From assembly GCF_003265995.1 (NCBI RefSeq), contig NZ_MVJN01000005.1, positions 248,001 through 312,000 of the forward strand: a stretch of 64,000 bases of DNA. The letters run 5' to 3'. The stretch comes from Legionella quinlivanii (lineage in GTDB: Bacteria; Pseudomonadota; Gammaproteobacteria; Legionellales; Legionellaceae). The notes under the pieces were generated by a model, which did not search any database, was not told the DNA's origin, and worked only from the letters and a program-made list of their open reading frames with translations. The translations under genes were made by a program, and so were the position numbers. Shown piece after piece: positions 53,980 through 62,792 of the stretch (position 1 is the first letter of the stretch; each line of letters starts with the position of its first letter).

Positions 53980-56340
53980 ATGACTCCCATGATTAATGAT
54001 CTCTCCCACCTGAAAGAGTTCAACTTCAGCGATCAACAGGGAGTCAGCCAATCGATATTGAAGGATAAGATCCATCTTTTATACAAGCAGCTTCCTGTTG
54101 CTATTTTAGCAGAAGCCTTCGCGTATATTGTGTTTGCCTCAGGCATCTCATCCTATGGCCAACATCTGTTCAGTATGAAAATCTGGCTGGTTTATATGAT
54201 TATCGTAACCCTGTCAGGGTTAACCTTATACCTTACCTTTCGATTTAAACCACAGGCACTCTCCTATCGGATATGGTTATTACAATTCGCTTTGTTTTGT
54301 TTTCTGTCAGGCTCAGGATGGGGCCTGGCCAGCGTGTTGCTGATCCCTGCAGACAGTATTCTGCACCAGGCATTTGCGATCATCCTTATTTTCGGCCTGC
54401 TTGCCGGAGCTGTTCCATTTCTTTCTCCATTGATTAGTATTTATGCTTTATTTCTATTACCCACTGCGCTTCCTTTAATAATATGGCTTTTTATGCAAAG
54501 CGAAATTCATGTTCTGATTGCCTATTGCGCCATCATATACGCACTGGTTGCTTTAGCGAGTAGTCTCTATGCCAATCAATATTTAACTAATGCACTTTCT
54601 CTGGCTTATAAAAATATCAATCTTGACAGCATCAATCAGTTACTTGAAAAAAAAGTAGCCCTGCGAACCCGCGAGCTGGAGCAGAACCTTGCCCTCACCC
54701 GCTCCACACTGGAGTCCACTGCTGACGGCATTATTGTAGTAAATCGTGCAGGAAAACTCGATTATTACAATCAGAGGTTTCTCGACCTGTGGCAGGCAGC
54801 CTTCACCACTCAACCTCGAATCAGCATTCAGGAATTTTTCCCAACGCTTTTGCACGAGCTTAAAAATCCGGAAGCATTTCGAAAAATATTAGAAAAACTG
54901 AGCATTGATCCGGAAAGAGAATATGCTGACGAATTTGCTTTGCGCAATGGCCATATACTTGAATGGAACTCAAAGCCACACCGTCTGGGGAACGCAGTTG
55001 CCGGGCGCGTATGGAGTTTTCGCGACATCAGCCAGCGCAAGCAAATGGAATTGCAGCTTGCTTTTCAGGCTAATCATGATCAGTTGACTGGCCTTCCCAA
55101 CCGAAAACTGCTCTATGATCGTATTATTCACGGCATTCATTTTGCCAAGCGAAATCATAATAAACTACTGCTTATTTTTTTAGATATCGATAATTTTAAA
55201 CTTATCAATGACAATCTTGGCCATGAAATTGGCGATGAATTGCTCCAGCAGATTACCCAGCGTCTTAAGCTCGCTACTCGAGAAAGCGATACCCTGGCAC
55301 GTTTTGGCGGCGATAAATTTGTTGTTTTATATGCGATCAAAAACTACAGACATGCTGTAATGCTCTGTAAACGGATTTTGTCAGTAATGACTAAATCCGT
55401 TTATATTCATCCTCATGAAATTGTCGTCACGGCGAGCCTTGGTGTAAGCATGTATCCCAAGGACGGTACCGAGGTTGTCACTTTACTGACCAATGCCGAA
55501 ATGGCCATGTATCAGGCTAAAAACATGGGCCGTAATAACTACCAGTTATATGACGAATCCATTCGCAATCAGGCCCGTCAAAGCCTTCAATTACAGATGG
55601 AATTGCGAACTGCCCTGGTGAAAAAAGAGTTTTTCCTTCTCTACCAGCCGATAATTCAGTTAAGCAGCGGGCAGATTGTTGGAGTTGAGGCCTTGCTGCG
55701 CTGGCAACACCCCACGAAAGGGATTATTTTACCTCATGAATTCATTACCATAGCTGAAGACTCCGGTATCATCATACCGCTTGGGGAATGGATTTTTAAA
55801 ACGGCCTGCACCCAGAATAAGACCTGGCAAGACCAGGGATTAAACCCTATTCGCATGGCTATTAACGTTTCCGGAATTCAATTACTAAGGGATGACTTTG
55901 CCGCCTGCATTGATCGCTGCCTCGCAGAAAGCGCGCTTCCACCCCATTATATTGAAATTGAATTAACAGAAAGCGTGATTATGGACAAACAGCAGCAACA
56001 TATTAATTTGTTGAATGTGCTTAAAAACCGAGGCGTTCAACTTTGCATTGACGATTTTGGAACCGGTTATTCAAGCTTAAGCTATTTGCGTGATTTTCCT
56101 GTTGCAAAAATTAAAATTGACCAATCCTTTGTTGAAAAATGCCCTTTTGACCCTAACAATAATTCCATTGTGGAAGCCATTATCGCTATGAGCCACGGAT
56201 TAAAAATGCGCGTTTTAGCAGAGGGCATTCAAAATGCAGAGCAGTTACAATTTCTCAAAGACTTAGGCTGTGATGAAGGCCAGGGTTTTTATTTTAATCA
56301 GGCACTTTCAGCGGACGAAATAGCAAAATTAATTGCCTGA
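53980..56340 (+). CDS. Membrane PAS-GGDEF-EAL protein (probable c-di-GMP phosphodiesterase)
   Basis: 786 residues from ATG 53980 (53989 is an alternative). Six hydrophobic spans (~35-195) form a MASE-type sensor. A PAS-like domain follows (~230-350, ending WSFRDISQRKQMELQL). GGDEF (~355-515): NHDQLTGLPNRKLLYDRI and an I-site RESD five residues before the signature, but the signature itself is G443-G-D-K-F447, with Lys where the catalytic Glu/Asp belongs. EAL (~530-780): VGVEALLRWQHP (E570-L572), ELTESVIM, IDDFGTGYSS (D691, D692), KIDQSF and GIQNAEQL are complete. Hydrolysis of c-di-GMP is therefore expected, with the GGDKF part regulatory at most. Adjacent to the putative exopolysaccharide locus. 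Confidence 0.88.
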   Translation: MTPMINDLSHLKEFNFSDQQGVSQSILKDKIHLLYKQLPVAILAEAFAYIVFASGISSYGQHLFSMKIWLVYMIIVTLSGLTLYLTFRFKPQALSYRIWLLQFALFCFLSGSGWGLASVLLIPADSILHQAFAIILIFGLLAGAVPFLSPLISIYALFLLPTALPLIIWLFMQSEIHVLIAYCAIIYALVALASSLYANQYLTNALSLAYKNINLDSINQLLEKKVALRTRELEQNLALTRSTLESTADGIIVVNRAGKLDYYNQRFLDLWQAAFTTQPRISIQEFFPTLLHELKNPEAFRKILEKLSIDPEREYADEFALRNGHILEWNSKPHRLGNAVAGRVWSFRDISQRKQMELQLAFQANHDQLTGLPNRKLLYDRIIHGIHFAKRNHNKLLLIFLDIDNFKLINDNLGHEIGDELLQQITQRLKLATRESDTLARFGGDKFVVLYAIKNYRHAVMLCKRILSVMTKSVYIHPHEIVVTASLGVSMYPKDGTEVVTLLTNAEMAMYQAKNMGRNNYQLYDESIRNQARQSLQLQMELRTALVKKEFFLLYQPIIQLSSGQIVGVEALLRWQHPTKGIILPHEFITIAEDSGIIIPLGEWIFKTACTQNKTWQDQGLNPIRMAINVSGIQLLRDDFAACIDRCLAESALPPHYIEIELTESVIMDKQQQHINLLNVLKNRGVQLCIDDFGTGYSSLSYLRDFPVAKIKIDQSFVEKCPFDPNNNSIVEAIIAMSHGLKMRVLAEGIQNAEQLQFLKDLGCDEGQGFYFNQALSADEIAKLIA

Positions 56341-56422
56341 TTCCATATCATAAAATCTATTTTTTTTACAACTAAAAATAATTAAGCTAGAATGAATCCT
56401 TTTTAAACAACTAAGGTTGCTA

Positions 56423-57649
56423 ATGTTACTCGTAAAAAAAGCCATTCGGCTTCTTAAATTCACTTCTTCAAATCCATTTGACAATGTAGATTCAGCGAGC
56501 CTTTATACAACATTATTACAAAGCGAATCACCCCAGGAACAAGCCATTTATTCTTTATTTACACGTAATAATAACATGGCTCGCTCATTGCAGGAAAAAT
56601 TACTGTTTCTCTGGATTCAAAATCCTTCAAGATTAACCAATGCAAATTACAGTAAATTCTATGAAATTTTGAAGAACTCACTAAGCAATTCGTCCACCAG
56701 TCCTCGCTATAAAATGCGTGCTGGATGGTTAATGGCTATTTTATCCAATACACTTCCCGAAGAGTTCAAAAACACGGTCGCGTCTATTGATCAGGACTCT
56801 TTTATTCCAGGTTTCGCAGATTTCTACCCCACCAGAAAAGTGTTAGAGTTCTTACAGGCTATGCGAGTGAGGGCTGAGAATCCATCAGGGTTGATTACGA
56901 ATTACTATTTCGTGTCTACAGCCCATCTTAAAGTCGAAGATATAGAGGAAATTTTACCCATGTACCTGGGAGATTTTAGAAAAAATCAACCCACTTTAGA
57001 TCTTAACGATCAGCTTTTTCCACTCCTGGCTTTTCTTGAATGCATGAGTGATGAACAACGCCTTAAAGCATTTAATCAGATTGTAAAATGCGTACAAATA
57101 GAACCCTTATCCTTTATAAAAGAAATCCTTAACCGATTTCTGGCACAAGCCAGCGATAATTTGATCGCTCAAATAAAAAACCAAGTCACAGATGACTTTG
57201 TGAAAAGAAACTCTCCTGAGCATCAAGGGTCCATTAATGAGAAATATTACAGGATCTATGATCTGCATAATTTTATGAATACTCTTATAGAGCAACCTCA
57301 TCAAGAGAAAAGAGCCGACATTGCTACACCAACGAACGAAAATGAATTATCGCGCTTCATTGATGATTTATTTAAAAATCTCCAAACGTATCCGAGAACA
57401 TTGGCTGCCTATGAAGGAGCTTTTAGAACCTTAATGCAACTAGTGTTTAGCAATGATCAAGCAAGAGTAATCATTAAAGAGAAAATTGATCAGAACTATG
57501 ACGCTCAAAAATGCAATATCTATTGTCGTTTCCAGCAGCAGCTAAGGGCGGCCTGCATACTGAAAACCTGCCTTCCAAACACGCTTCAGGCCTGCCAGGA
57601 ATCAGTGGATACGCAAACCATGATGTCTGAAGCAATCGCCTCAATCTGA
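56423..57649 (+). CDS. Hypothetical protein
   Basis: 408 residues from ATG 56423 (AAGG 6 bases upstream; a TTG two codons earlier is less likely). No family recognised. Helix-rich with a HEAT/ARM-like feel but no clear repeats; basic start (LLVKKAIRLLKF), Asn-rich. No signal peptide or TM. C-terminus carries three cysteines (CRFQQQLRAACILKTCLP). It lies downstream of the GGDEF-EAL gene on the same strand by 82 bp. Low-GC sequence compared with the enzymes around it suggests accessory origin. Confidence 0.6.
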   Translation: MLLVKKAIRLLKFTSSNPFDNVDSASLYTTLLQSESPQEQAIYSLFTRNNNMARSLQEKLLFLWIQNPSRLTNANYSKFYEILKNSLSNSSTSPRYKMRAGWLMAILSNTLPEEFKNTVASIDQDSFIPGFADFYPTRKVLEFLQAMRVRAENPSGLITNYYFVSTAHLKVEDIEEILPMYLGDFRKNQPTLDLNDQLFPLLAFLECMSDEQRLKAFNQIVKCVQIEPLSFIKEILNRFLAQASDNLIAQIKNQVTDDFVKRNSPEHQGSINEKYYRIYDLHNFMNTLIEQPHQEKRADIATPTNENELSRFIDDLFKNLQTYPRTLAAYEGAFRTLMQLVFSNDQARVIIKEKIDQNYDAQKCNIYCRFQQQLRAACILKTCLPNTLQACQESVDTQTMMSEAIASI

Positions 57650-57656
57650 GCTAACA

Positions 57657-58187
57657 TTAAAAATGCTGATTAATTGCCTTGGCGTAGGTTTCCTGCGCCT
57701 CGGTTAATCGCTTTTCTGCTGCACCCAATTCGGCCATCAGCACCAGTTGCTGCTCTTTCCTGTCACCAAGCGCAGACAATCTTGCCGCCAGCGCATCTCG
57801 CTGTTCAGTGAATGATTGAATTTGCTCTTCAAGAGACGCCAGCCATTGCTGGCGAGTGCTTAGAGCCTGCAGCATAAAGCTCGCCGTGTCCGCTGTTTTT
57901 TTAATAGACGCCTTACACTGACATAATCTGACCAGAATATTAATTTTCTGATGAATACGCTCGGCAAGGTAATTGGCAGCCTGCGAATTGGCTTGTATGG
58001 CCAGCCGCTCAATATCCCTTTTAATTTCGGCAATAAAATTGTCGGCTTTGGGCTCAAACTGATAGTGAAAAATGCCCGGCGGCAAACTTTGCCAGGATAT
58101 CTGCACACCCGGCTTACTCAGATTCCAGGCTAGCTCAGGTAGTCTGGATTTAAGACCTTGCAGCATTATCCCTATGTTTTCTAACAT
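57657..58187 (-). CDS. priC: PriC-like primosomal protein
   Basis: 176 residues, all-helical and coiled-coil (YLAERIHQKINILVRL; TRQQWLASLEEQIQSFTEQR; LGAAEKRLTEAQETYAKAI). The length (~175), the Trp-Leu-x-x-Leu-Glu repeat and the C-terminal acidic-basic helix resemble PriC (replication restart, primosome loading onto SSB-coated forks). The match is by eye only and moderate. Its start overlaps the end of the upstream hypothetical gene by 7 bp. Confidence 0.5.
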   Translation of the reverse strand: MLENIGIMLQGLKSRLPELAWNLSKPGVQISWQSLPPGIFHYQFEPKADNFIAEIKRDIERLAIQANSQAANYLAERIHQKINILVRLCQCKASIKKTADTASFMLQALSTRQQWLASLEEQIQSFTEQRDALAARLSALGDRKEQQLVLMAELGAAEKRLTEAQETYAKAINQHF

Positions 58188-59089
58188 GGACTCATACCTG
58201 GCGATGTGTCTGGTTCCTCAAATTCTTTCACATCCGCTAACTCAGGCTTTTGAACCAGCTCATGCATTTTCCACCTATCCAGTAAATAGCGGCAAAACTG
58301 TCGACCGCTTTCTTTTGGAAAATCATTCTCGAGCAGATATTGATGTACATCACTAAGAGCATTGGTGTTTAAAAAATTAAGCCACAGCGGATATTTAGTC
58401 AGAATAGTAAGCATCACTGTTCGATCATAGCGTACCAGTCCATTAATTGCTTTAGTCATTTTTGAGTCGCAGTCAGGCTCCTCACTATTGGCTATCTGTT
58501 CCAGGGAGCGGTATAAATAACTCACCTGCCATTTTCTTTTCAAAAGTGGCAGAGACTGCGGATTCCCATCCAGCAGCTCGCTTACCGCCTGCTGAATATC
58601 TTTTCGATCTTGAAAATAACGCTGAAGCTTTCTTTTCGACGGATCTGAAAAATTGTTTTTATCCATTAAAGAATGAAGGGATTCAAGTGCTTTAATTTCC
58701 AATCGATGCAGCCAATGAAAATATTTTTCAAAAATCAGCAAAACACTGGTTTCATCATACTCAATAAGCGCCATTATCGCGCCAGGGATTTTTTGAGAGT
58801 AGTCGTCAGACTCTTTTGCCTTGAGGATAAAGCGTTGCAAACCATGATATAAATACTCTAACTGCCAAGGCTTGAAAAATCTCAGCCATTCGGGATAATT
58901 AGTCAGCAGGTCTAAAATTGCCTCATCGCAGTGGTTCATCAGAGTGAACAATTGCAAACCCTCAGGATCTTTTTCAAGTGAGTCTTCCAGCATCAGCCAG
59001 ATATTTTTCCGATTGTTTCGATACCCTTTGGAGCGATCATAGGAGTCTTCACTCAAAAAAGTCTTAAAAAAAAGATTCATATTTAACAT
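58181..59089 (-). CDS. Hypothetical protein with tandem ~90-residue modules
   Basis: The ATG at 59089 (AAGG 8 bases upstream) gives 302 residues; a TTG at 59113 is the longer alternative. Two copies of a helical module can be aligned: WQLEYLYHGLQRF then AIMALIEYDETSVLLIFEKY then FHWLHRLEIKALESLHSLMD, against WQVSYLYRSLEQIA, AINGLVRYDRTVMLTILTKY and PLWLNFLNTNALSDVHQYLL. A partial third unit occurs at the N-terminus (ILDLLTNYPEWLRFF). No catalytic motif, signal or TM. Legionella-type unknown; the role is open. It is coupled to priC downstream. Confidence 0.65.
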   Translation of the reverse strand: MLNMNLFFKTFLSEDSYDRSKGYRNNRKNIWLMLEDSLEKDPEGLQLFTLMNHCDEAILDLLTNYPEWLRFFKPWQLEYLYHGLQRFILKAKESDDYSQKIPGAIMALIEYDETSVLLIFEKYFHWLHRLEIKALESLHSLMDKNNFSDPSKRKLQRYFQDRKDIQQAVSELLDGNPQSLPLLKRKWQVSYLYRSLEQIANSEEPDCDSKMTKAINGLVRYDRTVMLTILTKYPLWLNFLNTNALSDVHQYLLENDFPKESGRQFCRYLLDRWKMHELVQKPELADVKEFEEPDTSPGMSPC

Positions 59090-59248
59090 ATCTGCGCCTT
59101 CACCGACTCGCAAAATTAATCGAACAAATAGGCTATTGTAAGCCTTTTGAGCAATTTTATAAATAAGCGTTCTAACTCCACCCGCACTCAGAGCTTATTC
59201 ATAAAGCGCTTGAATTTTTTATTTAAAAAGGTATGCTTTGTAATTGTG

Positions 59249-59324
59249 GGGCCGTTAGCTCAGCTGGTAGAGCAGGAGGCTCTTAACCTCTGTGTCATAG
59301 GTTCGATCCCTATACGGCCCACCA
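59249..59324 (+). tRNA. tRNA-Lys (anticodon CTT)
   Basis: A complete 76-nt cloverleaf. Acceptor GGGCCGT pairs with ACGGCCC; D arm GCTC/GAGC; anticodon stem GGAGG/CCTCT with loop CTCTTAA, anticodon CTT (reads AAG). The T loop GTTCGATC is standard and the CCA end is encoded. Confidence 0.97.
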
Positions 59325-59327
59325 TTT

Positions 59328-59352
59328 AAAATCAAGTAATTAGCTTGATTTT
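59328..59352 (+). terminator. Terminator-like hairpin after tRNA-Lys
   Basis: AAAATCAAG-TAATTAG-CTTGATTTT, a perfect 9-bp stem with a 7-base loop just past the tRNA; its right arm ends in TTTT, giving a plausible U-tail. Confidence 0.6.
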
Positions 59353-59484
59353 GCATCGCTAACCATTCAGCAGCAGCTCACAAATGCTCACCAGAAAATA
59401 ATAGCAATATCTTGATTATTTAGAAGCCTAGGAATTGCTTTTTTGTTTTTGATGGCTCAGGGTCTGCCTTTGTTCACAAATAAA

Positions 59485-60348
59485 TTAATTTGGCTTTTTG
59501 CTTTGATCTATTTGTTCGATTAGTTCTGTAGGTAGTATATTCTTATCGGTATCAATGCTGGAGGATATACTGCCCTTAAAGATACTCAGTTTTTGAAGTG
59601 ATGGTAAAGGTTTAATTAATGCTTTTAATTTAGTTTTCAGGTCATAGGAGGGGTCTAAATTTAACGATTTATTATCAAATTTATTAAAATCATCGATTAT
59701 TTCATTAGTATATTTATTATACATATTTAAATATTCAATTGGGTTTCTAATATTACTCAAAGCCAGGTTTCTTTTTTCAGCGATGGTAATCACTGTTGAG
59801 CAAAGCCTTTCAAGGTTCTCTCTTTTGGAATCAAAAGTGGATGCAGTAAAATGAGATCCAAGCGGATTGCCAACTATAGAAGTATTTTTGAGAAGTCCAA
59901 GAGTAAATTCCATTATATCTTCTGAGGAAACGTTTTTATCAAGAGTGCGAATAGTCAGTTTCTTGATGGAATTAGTATCAGCTACTGCCTGAGAAAATTT
60001 TTTTAATGCCTCACCGTTAATATTCCCTATAATAACTAATTGCTCATATTCTTTTCCTTCTCTTAATTGTTTGCATAAGGTACTAATAGATGCATTTCCT
60101 AAATTACGATGGCTTATATAAAGATCATTTATAACATGGTTTAAAGGTTTTAATCGAATTAAACTTGATAATGCATAATCACTAATAGAACCAGGAGATT
60201 TGAAGTGAAATTTACTTTCCCAATCAGGGTTTGCTCTTATGCATTGTATTAATTCAATAATCTCATCACGATTTATAGTTAATGAATCACCCAATTCAAC
60301 AAAAGCAGCTGTTGAAAGTTCTTCTTTTAACTCTGGTGCTAGAGGCAT
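59485..60348 (-). CDS. Hypothetical protein, LRR-like
   Basis: 287 residues. Leucine-rich segments around 85-150 (VINDLYISHRNLGNASISTL; YEQLVIIGNINGEALKKF; IKKLTIRTLDKNVSSEDIME) have the LRR-like period, but the consensus is loose. The C-terminal half is polar and helical (NLERLCSTVITIAEKRN, NKYTNEIIDDFNKFDNKS). No signal or TM. AT-rich sequence, a plain Legionella-type accessory gene. GATGG lies upstream of the ATG. Function not known. Confidence 0.6.
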   Translation of the reverse strand: MPLAPELKEELSTAAFVELGDSLTINRDEIIELIQCIRANPDWESKFHFKSPGSISDYALSSLIRLKPLNHVINDLYISHRNLGNASISTLCKQLREGKEYEQLVIIGNINGEALKKFSQAVADTNSIKKLTIRTLDKNVSSEDIMEFTLGLLKNTSIVGNPLGSHFTASTFDSKRENLERLCSTVITIAEKRNLALSNIRNPIEYLNMYNKYTNEIIDDFNKFDNKSLNLDPSYDLKTKLKALIKPLPSLQKLSIFKGSISSSIDTDKNILPTELIEQIDQSKKPN

Positions 60349-60554
60349 ACCATTTCCATCTTTCTATATATTTAGTACTATTATAGCAGAGTGATAAAAT
60401 CGTCCTTATTGATTAATTACAAGTCGTAACGATCCGATTACAAACAATCTTCTGTGCAAAACTTGAATTCCCGCATTAAAATATAGCCACCTCACCGCAG
60501 TACATGGTCAATTATTAATGGCTTTTATCGGCTTATTGGAGAATTGTTTTAAAG

Positions 60555-60743
60555 ATGGCAATGCCTCCAGTAAAATTATCTGATCCTCAATTCACCGAAA
60601 ATGATATCGTTGTTACCAGGCAGCTTTTAACAAATATCCCTTCTGATCTTCCGCATTATGCCACGGCTTTAACCCTGCAAGGTTTTATGCATGAAGAAAA
60701 AATCTGCATTTCTATTAAACTCTTTCTCAATGAAAAAGCTTGA
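60555..60743 (+). CDS. Small ORF, possible gene remnant
   Basis: 62 codons, no recognised family. The reading frame has a reasonable composition (FTENDIVVTRQLLTNIPSDL and then PHYATALTLQGF), reminiscent of the N-terminal cap of an LRR protein. It stops just inside the regulator's -35 element. The ribosome site is weak. It may be the truncated start of a lost gene or chance; little weight is placed on it. Confidence 0.25.
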   Translation: MAMPPVKLSDPQFTENDIVVTRQLLTNIPSDLPHYATALTLQGFMHEEKICISIKLFLNEKA

Positions 60744-60770
60744 CCCTATAGTAACTATAGGCTTTATCTT
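60740..60770 (+). promoter_or_regulatory. MerR-type promoter/operator of the regulator-SDR operon
   Basis: -35 TTGACC (60740-60745), palindrome CCTATAGTAACTATAGG (60745-60761) and -10 TATCTT (60765-60770), with a 19-bp spacer. The over-long spacer with a centred dyad is the hallmark of promoters activated by MerR proteins through DNA untwisting. It lies 28 bp before the MerR ATG, so the regulator controls its own operon. Confidence 0.8.
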
Positions 60771-60798
60771 GTTCATCAACAGGCAGGAGATAAGAACA

Positions 60799-61755
60799 AT
60801 GGCTGAATGGCTGGTTAAAAGTTTAAGTCAATTAACGGGCGTTTCTGTACAGACACTGCATCATTATGATCGCATTGATTTGTTAAAACCTTCTCTACGT
60901 CTTGTTAATGGTTATCGTGTTTATACAGAAAAAGATTTATTAAAACTTCAGCAAATCATTGCTTTGAAATTTTTCGGATTTGAGCTGTCACATATTAAAG
61001 AGTTACTCGAGAATGAGGGTGATGCCCTGGACCATTTTGCTACCCAGGCACAGGTATTAGAAAAAAAGGCTTATGCTTTGCTGGAAGGTGCTAAAGCCTT
61101 GAAAAATATTACCTCAGCCATGAATAAGAGCCAACCAATTCCCTGGAAATCACTGATTGCGCTTATTGAGGTATATCAGATGACAGTCAAACTCGAGCAT
61201 TCATGGGTTAAAGACATTTTTACCCCTGAGGAATTAAGAGAATATGCGGCTTTTAAAAAAGAAACGGATGAATCAAAGCAACGCGCTTTTTTTGAAAAAA
61301 AACTATCTTATTTAATCCATGAAGTGGGCAGAAATTTACATCGCGATCCCTCTTCTGAAATTGGTATTCGTTTGGGCGAAGAATGCATGATGAATATCAA
61401 CCAGTTATATGGAAAGAAATATGCTCATTTGCGAACTAAACAGTTTGAAAAAGGATTCGCCAATGGATTAGGACTAAAAGAAAGAGGCCTGACATCTGAA
61501 ATTGTGAACTGGATGCAAAAAAGTATCAGCGCTTACTGGCAGGCCACTTTTTATGAACTGATTAAAACCTTTGGGGAAATTCCTGAAAAGGATTTTTTAT
61601 CGCGCTGGAATGAGTTAATCGATGAGCGCTGCGGGAATAATTTTGAGCATAAACAAAGGGTCTATGAACAGTTTTTAAAGGATGACAATGTCCCTGATGA
61701 AACAAAAGACTGGTTAAACCATTTAATGATAAATAACAATAATGTAGGGGGTTAA
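60799..61755 (+). CDS. MerR-family regulator, TipA-like
   Basis: The ATG at 60799, with AGGAG upstream, gives 318 residues; the frame starts 36 codons earlier but would begin inside its promoter. The DNA-binding domain is VKSLSQLTGVSVQTLHHYDR and then IDLLKPSLRLVNGYRVYTEKDL. A dimer helix (HFATQAQVLEKKAYALLEGA) and a ~190-residue C-terminal domain follow, weakly like the TipAS ligand-binding fold. No Cys-rich metal site is present, so it probably senses an organic ligand rather than a metal. It is followed by the SDR gene (1-bp gap), its likely target. Confidence 0.85.
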   Translation: MAEWLVKSLSQLTGVSVQTLHHYDRIDLLKPSLRLVNGYRVYTEKDLLKLQQIIALKFFGFELSHIKELLENEGDALDHFATQAQVLEKKAYALLEGAKALKNITSAMNKSQPIPWKSLIALIEVYQMTVKLEHSWVKDIFTPEELREYAAFKKETDESKQRAFFEKKLSYLIHEVGRNLHRDPSSEIGIRLGEECMMNINQLYGKKYAHLRTKQFEKGFANGLGLKERGLTSEIVNWMQKSISAYWQATFYELIKTFGEIPEKDFLSRWNELIDERCGNNFEHKQRVYEQFLKDDNVPDETKDWLNHLMINNNNVGG

Positions 61756-61756
61756 A

Positions 61757-62764
61757 ATGAAAAATAAACCGGAAACAGTGGTGGTTGTGGGTGCAACCCG
61801 CGGTATTGGTTTAGGTTTTGTGGAAAAGTATTTAGCTTTAGATTGCAAAGTAATTGCCACACATCGAGCGACTAGTAACCTGCTTAATTTAAGAAAACAA
61901 CAGGAGCGCTATGGCGAAAAGCTAATTTTGTTGCCACTCGATTTGGCTGATACAACGCAAATTGACGCATTTACCAAAAAGGTTCATGAGTCCGAAGAAA
62001 AAATAGATTTATTGATATTGAATGCCGGAACAACCGGAAATAATGATGTCCTCAAGTTAGAGCCAAAACCTCTGGATCCAGCCACATTCTGGCCAGAATT
62101 GGAACTTTCCAGGAAGGTGCATGAGGATGGACCATTGCGGCTGATCCTGGGCTTGGAAGATAAATTGCAAAATGAAAATGCCTGCATCGTCTATTTAACC
62201 ACGCCTCATGGCCTTGGTTCAAAAACTGTAGGTATTGACGCGCATGCTATGTCAAAAGCTGGGGGTCAGAGTATGATTTATAGCCGCTGCAAAGCGATGG
62301 TTAAAAAATGGGCCGATGCCTGTAAAGAGCCTGAACAACTGGCGCAAGCACCTGGCGCCTTCGCAATTTATCCTGGTTGGGTGAAAACAGATATGGGCGG
62401 CTCAAATGCCCGTCTTACAGTAGCGGACAGTGTCGACTCTATGGTTAAGGTGATTGACACTGTGATTAGTACCAAGAAATTTGCTGCAGTTTATTCATAT
62501 AATGGTTCGGCAATGAACCCTAATGCCTATGCTCCTTCAGAAGAGCTGATAAAAGTAATTGCGTCAGCAGAAAAAGCAGCTCTGAAAATAGAAACGCCTG
62601 ATGAATCAGCAAAGGAAATAAGCTCGCAAAATCAGCAGATGTCCAATGCCATTCTCCCGACATTGTCTATTTTTGCGCAAAAAGAGGCAGATGCGCGTAC
62701 TAGTCCTCATGTCGACAATCCTGTTCCTAATGCAAACTATGTCCCTTCCGGGTTATCAGGTTGA
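61757..62764 (+). CDS. SDR-family protein with HxxxK in place of YxxxK
   Basis: 335 residues. The Rossmann start is VVVVGATRGIGLGFVEKYLA (TGxxxGxG-type with G-A-T-R-G-I-G), and LLILNAGTTG is the NAG motif. The active site region, however, reads VGIDAHAMSKAGGQ: His163 replaces the catalytic Tyr while Lys167 stays, and the Ser position is in LTTPHG. Residues ~255-335 are an unusual polar tail (SEELIKVIASAEKAALKIET). GGGGG lies upstream of the ATG. It is the MerR operon's second gene. It may bind NAD(P) without classical reduction. Confidence 0.8.
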   Translation: MKNKPETVVVVGATRGIGLGFVEKYLALDCKVIATHRATSNLLNLRKQQERYGEKLILLPLDLADTTQIDAFTKKVHESEEKIDLLILNAGTTGNNDVLKLEPKPLDPATFWPELELSRKVHEDGPLRLILGLEDKLQNENACIVYLTTPHGLGSKTVGIDAHAMSKAGGQSMIYSRCKAMVKKWADACKEPEQLAQAPGAFAIYPGWVKTDMGGSNARLTVADSVDSMVKVIDTVISTKKFAAVYSYNGSAMNPNAYAPSEELIKVIASAEKAALKIETPDESAKEISSQNQQMSNAILPTLSIFAQKEADARTSPHVDNPVPNANYVPSGLSG

Positions 62765-62792
62765 CATTTCTGACAACACAGTCAGCTCTTAG

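Noticed and set aside
53872-54075. 67-codon minus-strand ORF in the spacer and start of the GGDEF-EAL gene
   Set aside because: Overlaps the 5' end of a clear gene and shows no family or ribosome site.
59147-59329. 60-codon ORF over the tRNA-Lys region
   Set aside because: It runs through the tRNA gene; the tRNA fold is clear and the frame has no ribosome site.
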